A stretch of 64,000 nt of DNA, from the NCBI GenBank assembly GCA_001298545.1, contig LJCX01000026.1:310001-374000 (forward strand). The letters run 5' to 3'. Shown one piece after another: positions 1 to 9,260 of the stretch (within the stretch, counting starts at the first letter, position 1; every line of letters begins with the position of its first letter). This DNA is from Actinobacteria bacterium OV320 (GTDB lineage: Bacteria > Actinomycetota > Actinomycetes > Streptomycetales > Streptomycetaceae). The notes beneath the pieces were generated by a model. The model did no database searches and was not told the origin of the DNA. It saw only the letters and a list, made by a program, of their open reading frames with translations. A program made the translations under genes and the position numbers.

Positions 1-2
1 CC

Positions 3-1703
3 CGGCTCGCGGTCGTCGGCCTGCTGGTCGCCGCCGCCTCGCTGGTCGCCGTGGCCACCCCGTTCCTGCTGAAGGAGACGCTGGACGTCGCCATCCCCGA
101 GGGGCGCACGGGCCTGCTGAGCCTCCTCGCCCTCGGCATGATCCTCAGCGCCGTCCTGGGCGGTGTCTTCGGCGTCCTTCAGACCCTGATCTCCACGACC
201 GTCGGTCAGCGCGTCATGCACGACCTGCGGACGGCCGTCTACGACCGCCTCCAGCGGATGTCCCTCGCCTTCTTCACGCGCACGCGTACCGGCGAGGTCC
301 AGTCCCGCATCGCCAACGACATCGGCGGCATGCAGGCCACCGTCACCTCCACCGCCACCTCCCTGGTCTCCAACTTCACCAGCGTGGTCGCCACCATCAT
401 CGCGATGGTCGCCCTCGACTGGCGGCTGACCGTCGTCTCGCTGCTCCTGCTGCCGGTGTTCGTGTGGATCAGCCGTCGCGTCGGCAACGAACGCAAGAAG
501 ATCACCACCCAGCGGCAGAAGCAGATGGCCGCGATGGCCGCCACGGTCACCGAGTCGCTGTCGGTCAGCGGCATCCTGCTCGGCCGCACCATGGGCCGCT
601 CCGACTCCCTCACGCGGTCCTTCGCCGACGAGTCCGAGCAACTGGTCGACCTCGAGGTGCGGTCGAACATGGCCGGCCGCTGGCGCATGGCCGTGATCGG
701 GATCGTCATGTCCGCCATGCCGGCGTTCATCTACTGGACCGCGGGCATGACCCTTCAGCTCGGCGGCCCCGGTGCCTCCCTCGGTACGATCGTCGCCTTC
801 GTCTCGCTCCAGCAGGGCCTGTTCCGCCCGGCCGTCAGCCTCCTGTCGACCGGCGTGCAGATCCAGACCTCCCTCGCGCTCTTCCAGCGCATCTTCGAGT
901 ACCTCGACCTGCCCATCGACATCACCGAGCAGGACGATCCGGTCCGACTCGACCAGATCAAGGGCGAGGTCCGCTTCGAGGACGTCTCGTTCCGGTACGA
1001 CGACAAGGGCGGGCCCGTCCTCGACGGCATCGACATCGACGTCCCCGCCGGCGGCAGCCTCGCGGTGGTCGGCCCGACCGGCGCAGGCAAGTCCACGCTG
1101 GGCTATCTGGTGCCGCGCCTGTACGACGTGACGGGCGGCCGGGTCACCCTCGACGGCGTCGACGTCCGTGACCTCGATTTCGACACCCTCGCGCGCGCGG
1201 TCGGCGTGGTCTCGCAGGAGACGTACCTCTTCCATGCCACGGTCGCCGACAACCTGCGCTTCGCCAAGCCGGACGCCACCGACGAGGAGTTGCACGCGGC
1301 TGCCCGGGCGGCGCAGATCCACGACCACATCGCGGCCCTGCCCGACGGCTACGACACGGTCGTCGGTGAGCGCGGCCACCGGTTCTCCGGCGGCGAGAAG
1401 CAGCGGCTGGCCATCGCCCGCACCATCCTGCGCGACCCGCCGGTGCTGATCCTCGACGAGGCGACCAGCGCCCTCGACACCCGCACGGAACAGGCCGTCC
1501 AGGACGCCATCGACGCGCTCTCGGCGAACCGCACCACGCTCACCATCGCCCATCGGCTGTCCACCATTCGGGGTGCCGACCAGATCGTGGTCCTCGACTC
1601 CGGCCAGGTGGCCGAACGGGGCACGCACGAGGAGCTGTTGGAGCGGAACGGGCGGTACGCGGCCCTGGTGCGACGAGACGCCCGCCTGGAGCCGACAAGA
1701 TGA
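3..1703 (+). CDS. ABC exporter, fused permease-ATPase (5' end missing)
   Basis: This is a half-transporter of the ABC exporter family that would pump a hydrophobic or peptide-like compound out of the cell as a homo- or heterodimer. The reading frame is open to the left window edge, so the true start lies outside; the GTG at 51 is internal to a first membrane helix. About 300 residues of transmembrane domain are followed by a nucleotide-binding domain. That domain has Walker A (GPTGAGKST, near residue 357 of the visible part), the signature SGGEKQR, Walker B (VLILDEATS) and the H-loop histidine in TIAHRLST. All catalytic elements are intact. No neighbour reveals the substrate. The next gene starts 54 nt downstream. 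Confidence 0.93.
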   Translation, partial: RLAVVGLLVAAASLVAVATPFLLKETLDVAIPEGRTGLLSLLALGMILSAVLGGVFGVLQTLISTTVGQRVMHDLRTAVYDRLQRMSLAFFTRTRTGEVQSRIANDIGGMQATVTSTATSLVSNFTSVVATIIAMVALDWRLTVVSLLLLPVFVWISRRVGNERKKITTQRQKQMAAMAATVTESLSVSGILLGRTMGRSDSLTRSFADESEQLVDLEVRSNMAGRWRMAVIGIVMSAMPAFIYWTAGMTLQLGGPGASLGTIVAFVSLQQGLFRPAVSLLSTGVQIQTSLALFQRIFEYLDLPIDITEQDDPVRLDQIKGEVRFEDVSFRYDDKGGPVLDGIDIDVPAGGSLAVVGPTGAGKSTLGYLVPRLYDVTGGRVTLDGVDVRDLDFDTLARAVGVVSQETYLFHATVADNLRFAKPDATDEELHAAARAAQIHDHIAALPDGYDTVVGERGHRFSGGEKQRLAIARTILRDPPVLILDEATSALDTRTEQAVQDAIDALSANRTTLTIAHRLSTIRGADQIVVLDSGQVAERGTHEELLERNGRYAALVRRDARLEPTR

Positions 1704-1756
1704 AAGTATGGCAAGTTATGCCGGGTTTGTGATGATCTGAGGGTTACCGTGCCCGC

Positions 1757-2650
1757 ATGCAGATGAACACTCCGCCACGGAGCACGATTCGACTGACGCG
1801 CCGGGGCCGTCTCGTCCTCATCGCGACCGGAGCCGTCGTGGCCGGCACCGCCGTGGCGGTGCCGCTGCTGAGCCTGGAGAGTCCGAAGGAGAAGGAGAAG
1901 CCGAAGCCGGCCACCCTGGTCATCCCGGAGGGCTGGCGCGCGAGCCAGGTCTACGAGGCCGTCGACAAGGCGCTCGCCCTGCCGGCCGGCACCACCAGGA
2001 ACCTGCTGCCGAAGGCCGGGCTGAAGCTGCCGAACGACGCCGAGGGCAACCCGGAGGGCTACCTCTTCCCGGCGACGTATCCGCTGAACAAGAAGGCGAC
2101 GCCGCAGACGCTGCTCTCCTACATGGTCGACACCGCCAACAAGAAGTTCAACGCGCCGCCGACGGCGGCCGGCGCGCAGCGCAACGCCATGAACGTCTAT
2201 CAGACGGTCACCATCGCCAGCCTCGTGCAGGCCGAGGCCGCCACCAAGGCGGACATGGGAAAGGTGGCCCGGGTCGTGTTCAACCGCCTGGAGCGCGGAA
2301 TGCCGTTGCAGATGGACTCCACCATCAACTACGCGCTGAACCGCTTCACGCTGAAGACGACGGAGACCGACACCCGTGTCGAGAGCCCCTACAACTCCTA
2401 CCAGCGCATGGGCCTGCCGCCGACGCCGATCGACAGCCCCGGCGAGGAGGCGATGCGCGCGGCCATCAGTCCCACCCCGGGCGACTGGCTGTACTTCGTC
2501 ACGGTCAAGCCGGGCGACACGCGCTTCACGGCGAGCTACGCGGAGCACCAGCGCAACGTCGCCGAGTTCAACCGGAACCGGCAGAGCCCGGCGAGCCCGC
2601 ATCCGCTCGGGCCGAGCCCGAGGAGCCGGTCGGCGGCGGCGGCCGGGTGA
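1757..2650 (+). CDS. MltG/YceG-like endolytic murein transglycosylase, short paralogue
   Basis: Predicted membrane-anchored lytic transglycosylase that cuts nascent peptidoglycan strands. A basic N-terminus and one membrane helix (about residues 15-38) precede a LysM-like segment (VIPEGWRASQVYEAV) and the YceG catalytic domain. The family's catalytic glutamate lies in ASLVQAEAA (near residue 160), and the conserved DSTINYAL and SPYNSYQRMGLPPTPI blocks follow. At 297 aa it is shorter than the housekeeping MltG of actinobacteria, which usually carries a long cytoplasmic extension. It also does not sit beside aroE/ruvX genes, so I infer a second copy. The ATG at 1757 is chosen because MNTPP and the basic stretch directly precede the helix; an ATG two codons later is possible. 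Confidence 0.85.
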   Translation: MQMNTPPRSTIRLTRRGRLVLIATGAVVAGTAVAVPLLSLESPKEKEKPKPATLVIPEGWRASQVYEAVDKALALPAGTTRNLLPKAGLKLPNDAEGNPEGYLFPATYPLNKKATPQTLLSYMVDTANKKFNAPPTAAGAQRNAMNVYQTVTIASLVQAEAATKADMGKVARVVFNRLERGMPLQMDSTINYALNRFTLKTTETDTRVESPYNSYQRMGLPPTPIDSPGEEAMRAAISPTPGDWLYFVTVKPGDTRFTASYAEHQRNVAEFNRNRQSPASPHPLGPSPRSRSAAAAG

Positions 2651-2662
2651 CCTGGCGGGGCA

Positions 2663-3742
2663 TCAGGCGGCGGCTACCGGCTCCTTTGTGAGGAGCCGCC
2701 GGATGTCGCGTACGGCCGCGCGGCCGGCCCGGTTGGCACCGATGGTGCTGGCCGACGGCCCGTAGCCGACGAGATGGACGCGGGGATCGGCGAGGGCGCG
2801 CGTGCCCTCGACCCGGATCCCACCGCCCGGCTCACGCAGCCGCAGCGGCGCGAGATGGTCGATGGCGGCCCGGAAGCCCGTCGCCCACAGGATGACATCG
2901 GCGGTGACCCGCCGCCCGTCGTCCCACTCCACGCCGTCCGCAGTGATCCGGTCGAACATGGGCAGCCGGTCCAGCACCCCGTCGGCGAGCCCCTGCCGGA
3001 TCGCGTCGTTCAGCGGCAGTCCCGTCACGGACACCACGCTCTTCGGCGGCAGCCCCTGCCGCACCCGCTCCTCCACGAGCGCGACGGCGGCGCGGCCCGC
3101 GCCCTCGTCGAAGGGCCCCTCGCGGAAGACGGGGGGCCGCCGCGTCACCCACGTGGTCTCCGCCGCGTACGGCGCGATCTCCAGCAGGTGCTGGGTGCCG
3201 GACGCGCCGCCGCCCACCACGACCACCCGCAGGCCGGCGAACGCCTCGGGGCCCGGATACCGGGCGGTGTGCAGCTGCCGGCCGCGGAAGGTCTCCTGGC
3301 CGGGGTAGCGCGGCCAGAACGGCCGGTCCCAGGTGCCGGTGGCGTTGATCAGGGCCCGCGTGGACCACGTACCGTCCGAGGTCTCGACGACCAGCCGTCC
3401 GCCGGTGCCCTCACGCACCGCCCGCACATCGACCGGGCGCCGTACGCGCAGGTCGAAGGCGCGCTCGTAGGCGTCGAAGTACTCGGCGACGACCTCGGAC
3501 GACGGTCGGGCCGGATCCGCGCCCGTCAGCTCCATGCCGGGCAGCGCGTGCATCCCGTGCACCTTGCCGTACGTCAGCGAGGGCCACCTGAACTGCCAGG
3601 CACCGCCGGCGGCGGGGGCATGGTCGAGCACCACGAAGTCGCGCTCCGGCTCGAAACCGGTGCGCCTCAGGTGATAGGCGGCGGCCAGACCCGCCTGGCC
3701 GGCGCCGATGACGACCACCTCGACCTCACGCAAGCTGTTCAC
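2663..3742 (-). CDS. FAD-dependent NAD(P)H monooxygenase-like protein (CzcO/FMO type)
   Basis: Single-component flavoprotein of the FMO/CzcO superfamily, 359 aa. The N-terminal dinucleotide motif VVIGAGQAG (residues 10-18) binds FAD. A fingerprint resembling FxGxxxHxxxY (FRGRQLHTARY) follows, and a second Rossmann motif (VVVVGGGASG) binds NADPH. The late ILWATGF motif is the usual ATG element of this group. It is transcribed divergently from the YjbQ gene and its substrate cannot be predicted. The start is uncertain: GTG at 3742 follows a GGGAGG with almost no spacing, whereas a TTG at 3733 would be better spaced. Its stop lies 12 nt from the end of the convergent mltG-like gene. Confidence 0.85.
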   Translation of the reverse strand: MNSLREVEVVVIGAGQAGLAAAYHLRRTGFEPERDFVVLDHAPAAGGAWQFRWPSLTYGKVHGMHALPGMELTGADPARPSSEVVAEYFDAYERAFDLRVRRPVDVRAVREGTGGRLVVETSDGTWSTRALINATGTWDRPFWPRYPGQETFRGRQLHTARYPGPEAFAGLRVVVVGGGASGTQHLLEIAPYAAETTWVTRRPPVFREGPFDEGAGRAAVALVEERVRQGLPPKSVVSVTGLPLNDAIRQGLADGVLDRLPMFDRITADGVEWDDGRRVTADVILWATGFRAAIDHLAPLRLREPGGGIRVEGTRALADPRVHLVGYGPSASTIGANRAGRAAVRDIRRLLTKEPVAAA

Positions 3743-3822
3743 GCCTCCCCCAACAGAAGGGTCGGTGTGGATCTTCCCGGTCCGGCTGTGAGATCGGACT
3801 CGGTACCGGCGTATGAGTCAGG

Positions 3823-4254
3823 ATGGGAGGCATGTCAGATGCGTTCACCACCCGAGTTCTGCACATCTCCTCAGGCTCCCGGGAGAGGGTCGTCGACCTG
3901 ACCGGGGACTGCGAGGCGTTCCTGCGTGAGGTGGCCGCCGGGCGCGGCGGCCTGCTGAACGTCTTCGTCCCGCACGCCACGGCCGGGATCGCGATCATCG
4001 AGACGGGCGCCGGAAGCGACGACGACCTCCTGGCCGCGCTGCACACCATCCTTCCCGCCGACGACCGCTGGCAGCACCGGCACGGCAGCCCCGGCCACGG
4101 CCGCGACCACGTCCTCCCGGCCTTCGTCCCGCCCCACGCGACCCTGCCGGTCGTGGACGGGCGTCTGGAACTGGGCACATGGCAGTCGGTGTGCCTGGTG
4201 GACACCAACAAGGACAACCCCGACCGCCAGGTGCGGTTGAGCTTCCTGGGGTGA
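3823..4254 (+). CDS. YjbQ (UPF0047) family protein
   Basis: Small conserved protein of 143 aa from the YjbQ/UPF0047 family. Members fold as a beta-barrel with a metal-like pocket, and some have weak thiamine-phosphate synthase activity; the physiological role is not settled. The family core is visible: LLNVFVPHATAGIAI, the acidic run near residue 66, the histidine-rich HRHGSPGHGRDH, and the C-terminal GTWQSVCLVDTN block. A second ATG at 3832 (MSDAF) is an equally possible start because a GGGAGG lies just before it, although too close for ideal spacing. It shares an 80-nt divergent intergenic region with the flavoprotein gene. Confidence 0.88.
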   Translation: MGGMSDAFTTRVLHISSGSRERVVDLTGDCEAFLREVAAGRGGLLNVFVPHATAGIAIIETGAGSDDDLLAALHTILPADDRWQHRHGSPGHGRDHVLPAFVPPHATLPVVDGRLELGTWQSVCLVDTNKDNPDRQVRLSFLG

Positions 4255-4389
4255 GTGAAGGTCCGTCGTCCCCGTGGGTGAAGTCGGATGCGCACAGGGC
4301 CTCGAGGGCGGCGGCCTCCGCTGGGCTAGAGTCTCGCCTCATCCTCGGTCGGACGTTCTGCCCGGGACTGTGCGCTGGGGGTACGGCAC

Positions 4390-6042
4390 GTGGGGCTCGA
4401 ACGAATGGAACTGCCCGGGTACGAGATCCAGGAGGTCCTGGGTCAGGGTGGGTTCGCCACGGTGTACCGGGCCAGGCAGTTGGCCGTGGGCCGGGAGGTC
4501 GCACTGAAGGTGGACAGCAGGACGCTGTCCACACCGCGCGACCGGCAGCGTTTCCTGCGTGAGGTCACCGCGGCCGGGCAACTGTCCGGGCACCCGCACG
4601 TGGTACCGGTGTACGACGCCGGGGTGCTTGCCGACAACCGTCCTTACATGGTCCTGGAGTTGTGCCCCGGCGGCTCGCTCGGAGACCGGCTGCACCGGCA
4701 GGGACCCCTGCCGCTCAAGGAAGCGCGCGAGATCGGCGTGGGCCTCGCGGACGCGGTGGCGGCCGCTCACGCCGCCGGGGTGCTGCACCGCGACATCAAG
4801 CCCGGCAACGTCATGGTCAACCGGTACGGCGGTGTGGCCCTCACCGACTTCGGGCTGGCCGCCATGCCCCGGCCGGGGCGGGAACTGTCCGTCACACGGG
4901 AGGCGCTGACCCCCGCGTACGCGCCGCCCGAGGCCTTCCACATGGCGGAACCCACCCCGGCCGGCGATGTGTACTCACTGGCCGCCACCGTCTACGCCCT
5001 GCTGCGCGGCTGTCCGCCGCACCACCCGGACGACGGGACCCAGCTCAGCCTCGCCGAACTGATCGTGCGCCACACCTGGCCGTACCCCGCCCTGCCCGGA
5101 GTGCCGGCGGCCCTCAACGCGGTTCTCAGGCACGCCGTGGCCGCGGACCCGGCCCGGCGGCTGTCCGACGCGGGCGCGTTCCGGGACGCTCTCGCCGCCG
5201 TCGATCTCGATGATCCGGACACCCTCGCCGCGGGAGGCGCCGGCGGCTTCGGACCGGCATTCGGCACCACCACCGCTCCGTCGTACCGGGATGCGTCGCC
5301 CGCTTCGTCCACAGGGCCGCGCGATGTGGCGCTTCCGTACGGGGGCGCCCCTCCGCCGCCGTCCCTCCGTGACGCGGGCCGGACGACCGCGGCCGTCGGG
5401 CCGGGTGGCGAGGGTGACGGCGACGGTGGGCGGAAGGGGTCGCGGCGCCCCCGGCTGATCGCCGTACTGGCCGCCGTGGCCGTCTCGGTGAGCGTGTCGG
5501 TCACCGTGGTGACGTATCAGAACGGCCGGCAGGACCGCGGGGGCGAGGGCTCTCCCTCGACAGCGTCCTCCACCGCCGCCACGACCGAGGGCAAGGGCGC
5601 GTCCGGCTTCGGAGGGGTGGCGACCACGACGGCGAACTGCCCCGCGACGGGCGTCGACGGCGTGGGCGGCCGATGCGTCGCGACCCCCGAGTGCTGGAGC
5701 GGCATCACGGATATCTCGGGCATCATCACGGTCAGCCGAGCGGACTGCCAGACCAGGCACGTGTGGGAGACCTTCGCCATCGCCCCGCTGCCGGAGGACG
5801 GCATGACGAACAACGCGCGGGATCTGATCAAGCATCCCGACGTGAAGGCGCTGTGTTCGCAGCAGGTCATGGCCGAGTCCATGGTCGACGGTGGCCGTGA
5901 GGTCGCGGACGAGTGGAACGTCGACATCCTCCCGCCGACCGCGGCGGAATGGGACAAGGGCCTGCGCGTCTTCCGCTGCGTGGCCGCCGCGGTCACGCAG
6001 GACGGTGAGAAGACCGGGAGCCAGTTCGCCGTGCGGGGGTGA
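4390..6042 (+). CDS. Membrane-anchored Ser/Thr protein kinase with cysteine-rich ectodomain
   Basis: Hanks-type receptor kinase of 550 aa. The kinase domain (about 10-265) has the glycine loop GQGGFATVY, catalytic Lys40 in VALK, HRDIKPGN (133-140), DFG (153-155) and a TPAYAPPEA activation segment, so it should be active. A Pro/Ser-rich linker leads to one membrane helix (about 352-374). The ectodomain of about 170 residues has at least six cysteines, and its DCQTRHVWETFA stretch recalls the septum-formation (Septum_form) domain; that match is my impression only. There are no PASTA repeats, so it is not the PknB cell-division kinase. GTG at 4390 is chosen because a GGGG-rich Shine-Dalgarno sits 8 nt upstream; ATG at 4405 is the alternative. 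Confidence 0.9.
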   Translation: MGLERMELPGYEIQEVLGQGGFATVYRARQLAVGREVALKVDSRTLSTPRDRQRFLREVTAAGQLSGHPHVVPVYDAGVLADNRPYMVLELCPGGSLGDRLHRQGPLPLKEAREIGVGLADAVAAAHAAGVLHRDIKPGNVMVNRYGGVALTDFGLAAMPRPGRELSVTREALTPAYAPPEAFHMAEPTPAGDVYSLAATVYALLRGCPPHHPDDGTQLSLAELIVRHTWPYPALPGVPAALNAVLRHAVAADPARRLSDAGAFRDALAAVDLDDPDTLAAGGAGGFGPAFGTTTAPSYRDASPASSTGPRDVALPYGGAPPPPSLRDAGRTTAAVGPGGEGDGDGGRKGSRRPRLIAVLAAVAVSVSVSVTVVTYQNGRQDRGGEGSPSTASSTAATTEGKGASGFGGVATTTANCPATGVDGVGGRCVATPECWSGITDISGIITVSRADCQTRHVWETFAIAPLPEDGMTNNARDLIKHPDVKALCSQQVMAESMVDGGREVADEWNVDILPPTAAEWDKGLRVFRCVAAAVTQDGEKTGSQFAVRG

Positions 6043-6072
6043 ACGGAGGCGGACGTGCAGGGGAGGCGCGCG

Positions 6073-6090
6073 GGCGGGCCCCGGCCCGCC
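6073..6090 (+). terminator. GC hairpin downstream of the kinase gene
   Basis: An 8-bp perfect inverted repeat (6073-6080 and 6083-6090) with a 2-nt centre lies 30 nt past the kinase stop. There is no T-run, which is common for actinobacterial terminators. It separates the kinase from the phosphatase gene. Confidence 0.4.
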
Positions 6091-6199
6091 GGGTCGGCGC
6101 ACACCGTGCGGGACCTCGTGAACCGTGACTAGTGCCCCTGATGCCCGTATCCTCGCCGATATCGGATTCTTTTGTTGAAATGAGACTAATCGGTCACAG

Positions 6200-9178
6200 G
6201 TGAGGCGAAGCGTGGTGCGGTTCGGCGGGGAACCGAGGTCGGCGGGACGTGCCGCGGACGGCACGGGGCCCGCCCGCTCCCGTGAGCGGTTTCTGCAGGG
6301 TGAGCCGGTGGAGCAGGGCGTGCGCACGCCGATCCTGGACTCGTGGCAGCGCTGCCGGACCCTCGGCCTCTCGCCGGACCAGTCCGATCTTCCCTTCCTG
6401 GCGGATTTCGATCCGGACGGCCGGATCGTCCGCGCCGCCGTGCCGGTGCTCGACCGGTTGCAGGCCAGGTTCTCCGGCAGCGAGATCAACATCTCCGTCG
6501 CCGACGCGCACGGGACGGTCCTCCTGCGCCGTTTCGGCGAGGCGTCGCTGGCCAGAAGACTCCCGGCGATCCAGAGAGTCCCGGGCTTCGTGTTCGCCGA
6601 GCGGGTCGCCGGTACCAACGGCATCGGTCTCGCCCTGGCCGAGCGGCAGCTCATCCGGGTCTACGGGGCCGAGCACTTCGCGGAGCGCTCCCAGGCGAGC
6701 GCCTGCGTCGCGCTTCCCGTCCGCGACCCCCTCAGCGGGCGCATCGAGGGGGTCCTGTGCTTCGGCTATCCGCGCGGCGCCGAGAACCCGGCGCTGCGCG
6801 CCGTGATACGCGCAGCGGCGCAGGCCATGGAGCGGCGGCTGCTGGGGCAGAGTTCCGGGCGGGAGCGCGCTCTGCTGCGGGCGTACCTGACCGCCGGAGC
6901 CGAAGCCGCAAGCGGCCTCCATCGCGGTATCGCGGTGGACGAACTGGCCCCCGAGCTGAGCTCCCGGGACCGGGCGGCCCTCATGGAGAAAGCCGCCGAG
7001 CTGATCTCCCGCGCGCAGCGGGCCGCCGTCGACGTGCCCCTGTCCGACGGGCGGCGCATCACGCTCGTGAGCCGGCCCATGACGAGTGCCTCCGGGGTGG
7101 AGGGCATCGCGGTCGAGGCCGTCCTGCCGTACTCCTCGCCGGAAGAGCCCCTGGTCATCCCGCGCCAGGTGGACGAGGTGGCGGGTTTCCCCGCCGAGCT
7201 CGCCGTCGTCTCGGCCGGTCCACCGGCCGCGCGGCTCTCCGCCGCCCCGCCGTCCGGACACCTTCCCGACGCCGTGCCCGGCAGGCTCACCGCAGGCGCC
7301 AGGGGCGACAAGGGCCTCAACAGCCCGAACAGCTCGAACAGCCCCAACAGCCCCGACAGCGTCACGGCCGCTGGAGCCGCTGGCGCGGACGGCCCAGACG
7401 GCCCAGACGGCGTGGGTGGCGTGGGTGGCGTGGACGGGGCCACGGGTGATCGCCCCGTACCGTCGTCCTCCGCCAAGCGGCTGGTGCTGGTGGGGGAGCC
7501 GTTCGTGGGGGCGTACGCCCTTGCCGCGCGCCGCCGCCTGGAACTGCTCTCCGAGGCCAGCGGTCGCATAGGCGCCACCCTGGACGTGCGCCGTACCGCC
7601 GAAGAACTCGCCGAGACGGCGGTCCCGCGGCTGGCCGACTTCGTCACCGTCGACCTGTCCGAGGCCGTACTGCGTGGCGAGGAAGCCACCGACCCGCTCG
7701 ACGACCTACGCCGTACGGTGGTCCACGGCATCGGCGACGACCTTCCCTTCACCCCGGCCGGCAAGCGGACGGACTTCGGTCCGGCCACGTCCCAGCTGCG
7801 GTGCCTGGCCGGCGGACAGGCAGTACTGGAACCGGACCTGAAGGCCGCCGCGGGCTGGCTCGCCCAGGGCCGCGAGCACGCCGAGCGGCTGCCGGCGGAC
7901 GTGCACTCCCTCATCGTCGTGCCCCTCGTCGCCCGCGGTGTCGTCCTGGGCATCGCCAGCTTCTACCGCGCCCAGGATCCCGCCCCCTTCGGGGACGACG
8001 ACCGCTCGCTGGCCCAGGAACTCGCCACCCGCGCCGCCCTGTCCGTCGACAACGCCCGGCGCTACACCCACGAACGCACCATGGTCCTGGCCCTGCAGCG
8101 CAGACTGCTCCCGCACGGTCTGCCCGATCAGGACGCCGTCGAGGTCGCCCATCGCTACCTGCCCGCCGAATCCGACGTGAGCGGGGACTGGTACGACGTC
8201 ATCCCCCTGTCCGGCACCCGGATCGGCCTCATGGTCGGCGACGTCGTCGGCCACGGCATGCTGTCCGCCGCCACGATGGGCCGGCTGCGCACCGCCGCAC
8301 GCAGCTTCGCCGAACTCGACCTCCCCCCGGACGAAGTGCTCACCCACCTCGACAACCTCGTGGGCCGCCTGGATCGGGAGGACCCCGACGGCGAGGGGGT
8401 CGGCATCATCGGCGCGACCTGTCTGTACGCCATCTACGACCCGACCTCGCAGCGGTGCGTGCTGGCCCGGGCCGGTCACCCGCCGCCCGCGCTGGTCCGC
8501 CCCGACGGCAAGGTGTCGTACCCCGACCTGCCGGCCGGGCCCCCGCTCGGCCTCGGCGGCCTGCCCTTCGACGCGGTCGAGATCGATCTTCCCGAGGGCA
8601 GTCAGCTGGTCCTGTACACCGACGGGCTCATCGAGGACCGGCACCGCGACGTCGACGTCGTCCTCGACGAGCTGCGCGGGACCCTCGCCCACGCGGAGCG
8701 CACCCCCGAGGAGACCTGCCAGGCGATCCTGGACACCGTGGCGCCCGCCCATCCGTGCGACGACATCGCCCTGCTCGTCGCCCGCACCCACGCCCTGGAC
8801 CCAGGTCGGATCGCCACCTGGGAGTTGCCCGCCGACCCGGCCTTCGTCGGTGAAGTGCGCGCGTCCGCCCTCGGGCGACTGGCCGACTGGGGACTCGACG
8901 AGGCGGCGTTCGCCGCGGAACTGATACTGAGCGAGCTGGTCACCAACGCCATCCGCCACGGCGCCGGGCCCATCAGGGTGCGGCTGCTGCACGACCGCAC
9001 CCTGATCTGCGAGGTCTCCGACTCCAGCAACACCGCCCCGCACCTGCGCCGGGCGGCCAGCACCGACGAGGGCGGGCGTGGCCTGTTCCTCGTCGCACAG
9101 CTGTCACAGGCCTGGGGGACGCGCTACCTCCCGCAGGGCAAGGTCATCTGGGCCGAATGCGGGCTCGACGCGGCGTGA
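6200..9178 (+). CDS. GAF-GAF-SpoIIE phosphatase-HATPase multidomain regulator
   Basis: Large cytoplasmic signalling protein (992 aa), one of the phosphatase/anti-sigma-kinase hybrids that streptomycetes use in partner-switching control of sigma factors. In order it has an AcoR-like GAF sensor (about 60-210), a linker with short repeats (about 370-415), a second GAF (about 443-615), a SpoIIE/PP2C phosphatase (about 630-863, with SGDWYDV and VGDVVGHG metal-binding motifs) and a C-terminal HATPase_c2 domain (about 872-991, with SELVTNAIRHG and DEGGRGLFLV). Both enzymatic halves look intact. GTG at 6200 is used, but no clear Shine-Dalgarno is visible and a GTG at 6212 is possible. An unusually AT-rich patch (about 6160-6195) precedes the gene and may hold its promoter. 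Confidence 0.92.
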   Translation: MRRSVVRFGGEPRSAGRAADGTGPARSRERFLQGEPVEQGVRTPILDSWQRCRTLGLSPDQSDLPFLADFDPDGRIVRAAVPVLDRLQARFSGSEINISVADAHGTVLLRRFGEASLARRLPAIQRVPGFVFAERVAGTNGIGLALAERQLIRVYGAEHFAERSQASACVALPVRDPLSGRIEGVLCFGYPRGAENPALRAVIRAAAQAMERRLLGQSSGRERALLRAYLTAGAEAASGLHRGIAVDELAPELSSRDRAALMEKAAELISRAQRAAVDVPLSDGRRITLVSRPMTSASGVEGIAVEAVLPYSSPEEPLVIPRQVDEVAGFPAELAVVSAGPPAARLSAAPPSGHLPDAVPGRLTAGARGDKGLNSPNSSNSPNSPDSVTAAGAAGADGPDGPDGVGGVGGVDGATGDRPVPSSSAKRLVLVGEPFVGAYALAARRRLELLSEASGRIGATLDVRRTAEELAETAVPRLADFVTVDLSEAVLRGEEATDPLDDLRRTVVHGIGDDLPFTPAGKRTDFGPATSQLRCLAGGQAVLEPDLKAAAGWLAQGREHAERLPADVHSLIVVPLVARGVVLGIASFYRAQDPAPFGDDDRSLAQELATRAALSVDNARRYTHERTMVLALQRRLLPHGLPDQDAVEVAHRYLPAESDVSGDWYDVIPLSGTRIGLMVGDVVGHGMLSAATMGRLRTAARSFAELDLPPDEVLTHLDNLVGRLDREDPDGEGVGIIGATCLYAIYDPTSQRCVLARAGHPPPALVRPDGKVSYPDLPAGPPLGLGGLPFDAVEIDLPEGSQLVLYTDGLIEDRHRDVDVVLDELRGTLAHAERTPEETCQAILDTVAPAHPCDDIALLVARTHALDPGRIATWELPADPAFVGEVRASALGRLADWGLDEAAFAAELILSELVTNAIRHGAGPIRVRLLHDRTLICEVSDSSNTAPHLRRAASTDEGGRGLFLVAQLSQAWGTRYLPQGKVIWAECGLDAA
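7319..7435 (+). repeat. Two blocks of in-frame 9-bp repeats in the phosphatase linker
   Basis: Five 9-bp units of the type AACAGCCCC occupy 7319-7363 and encode NSP/NSS/DSV triplets. Five further units (GGCCCAGAC or GGCGTGGGT type) occupy 7391-7435 and encode DGP/GVG triplets. Both preserve frame and lie between the two GAF domains. Confidence 0.85.
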
Positions 9179-9215
9179 GCGGGAAGCCCGGCGCGGCGTG
9201 AGCGGGAAGCCCGGC
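9170..9215. repeat. 23-bp tandem duplication over the phosphatase stop codon
   Basis: Two adjacent identical 23-bp copies (9170-9192 and 9193-9215) include the last codons and TGA of the upstream gene, so the second copy is a non-coding duplicate. It looks like a recent slippage or duplication event. Confidence 0.8.
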
Positions 9216-9260
9216 GCTCCGGGCGCGGGCCGCTGACCCGTTGGAGTCACGGCGAGCCGA

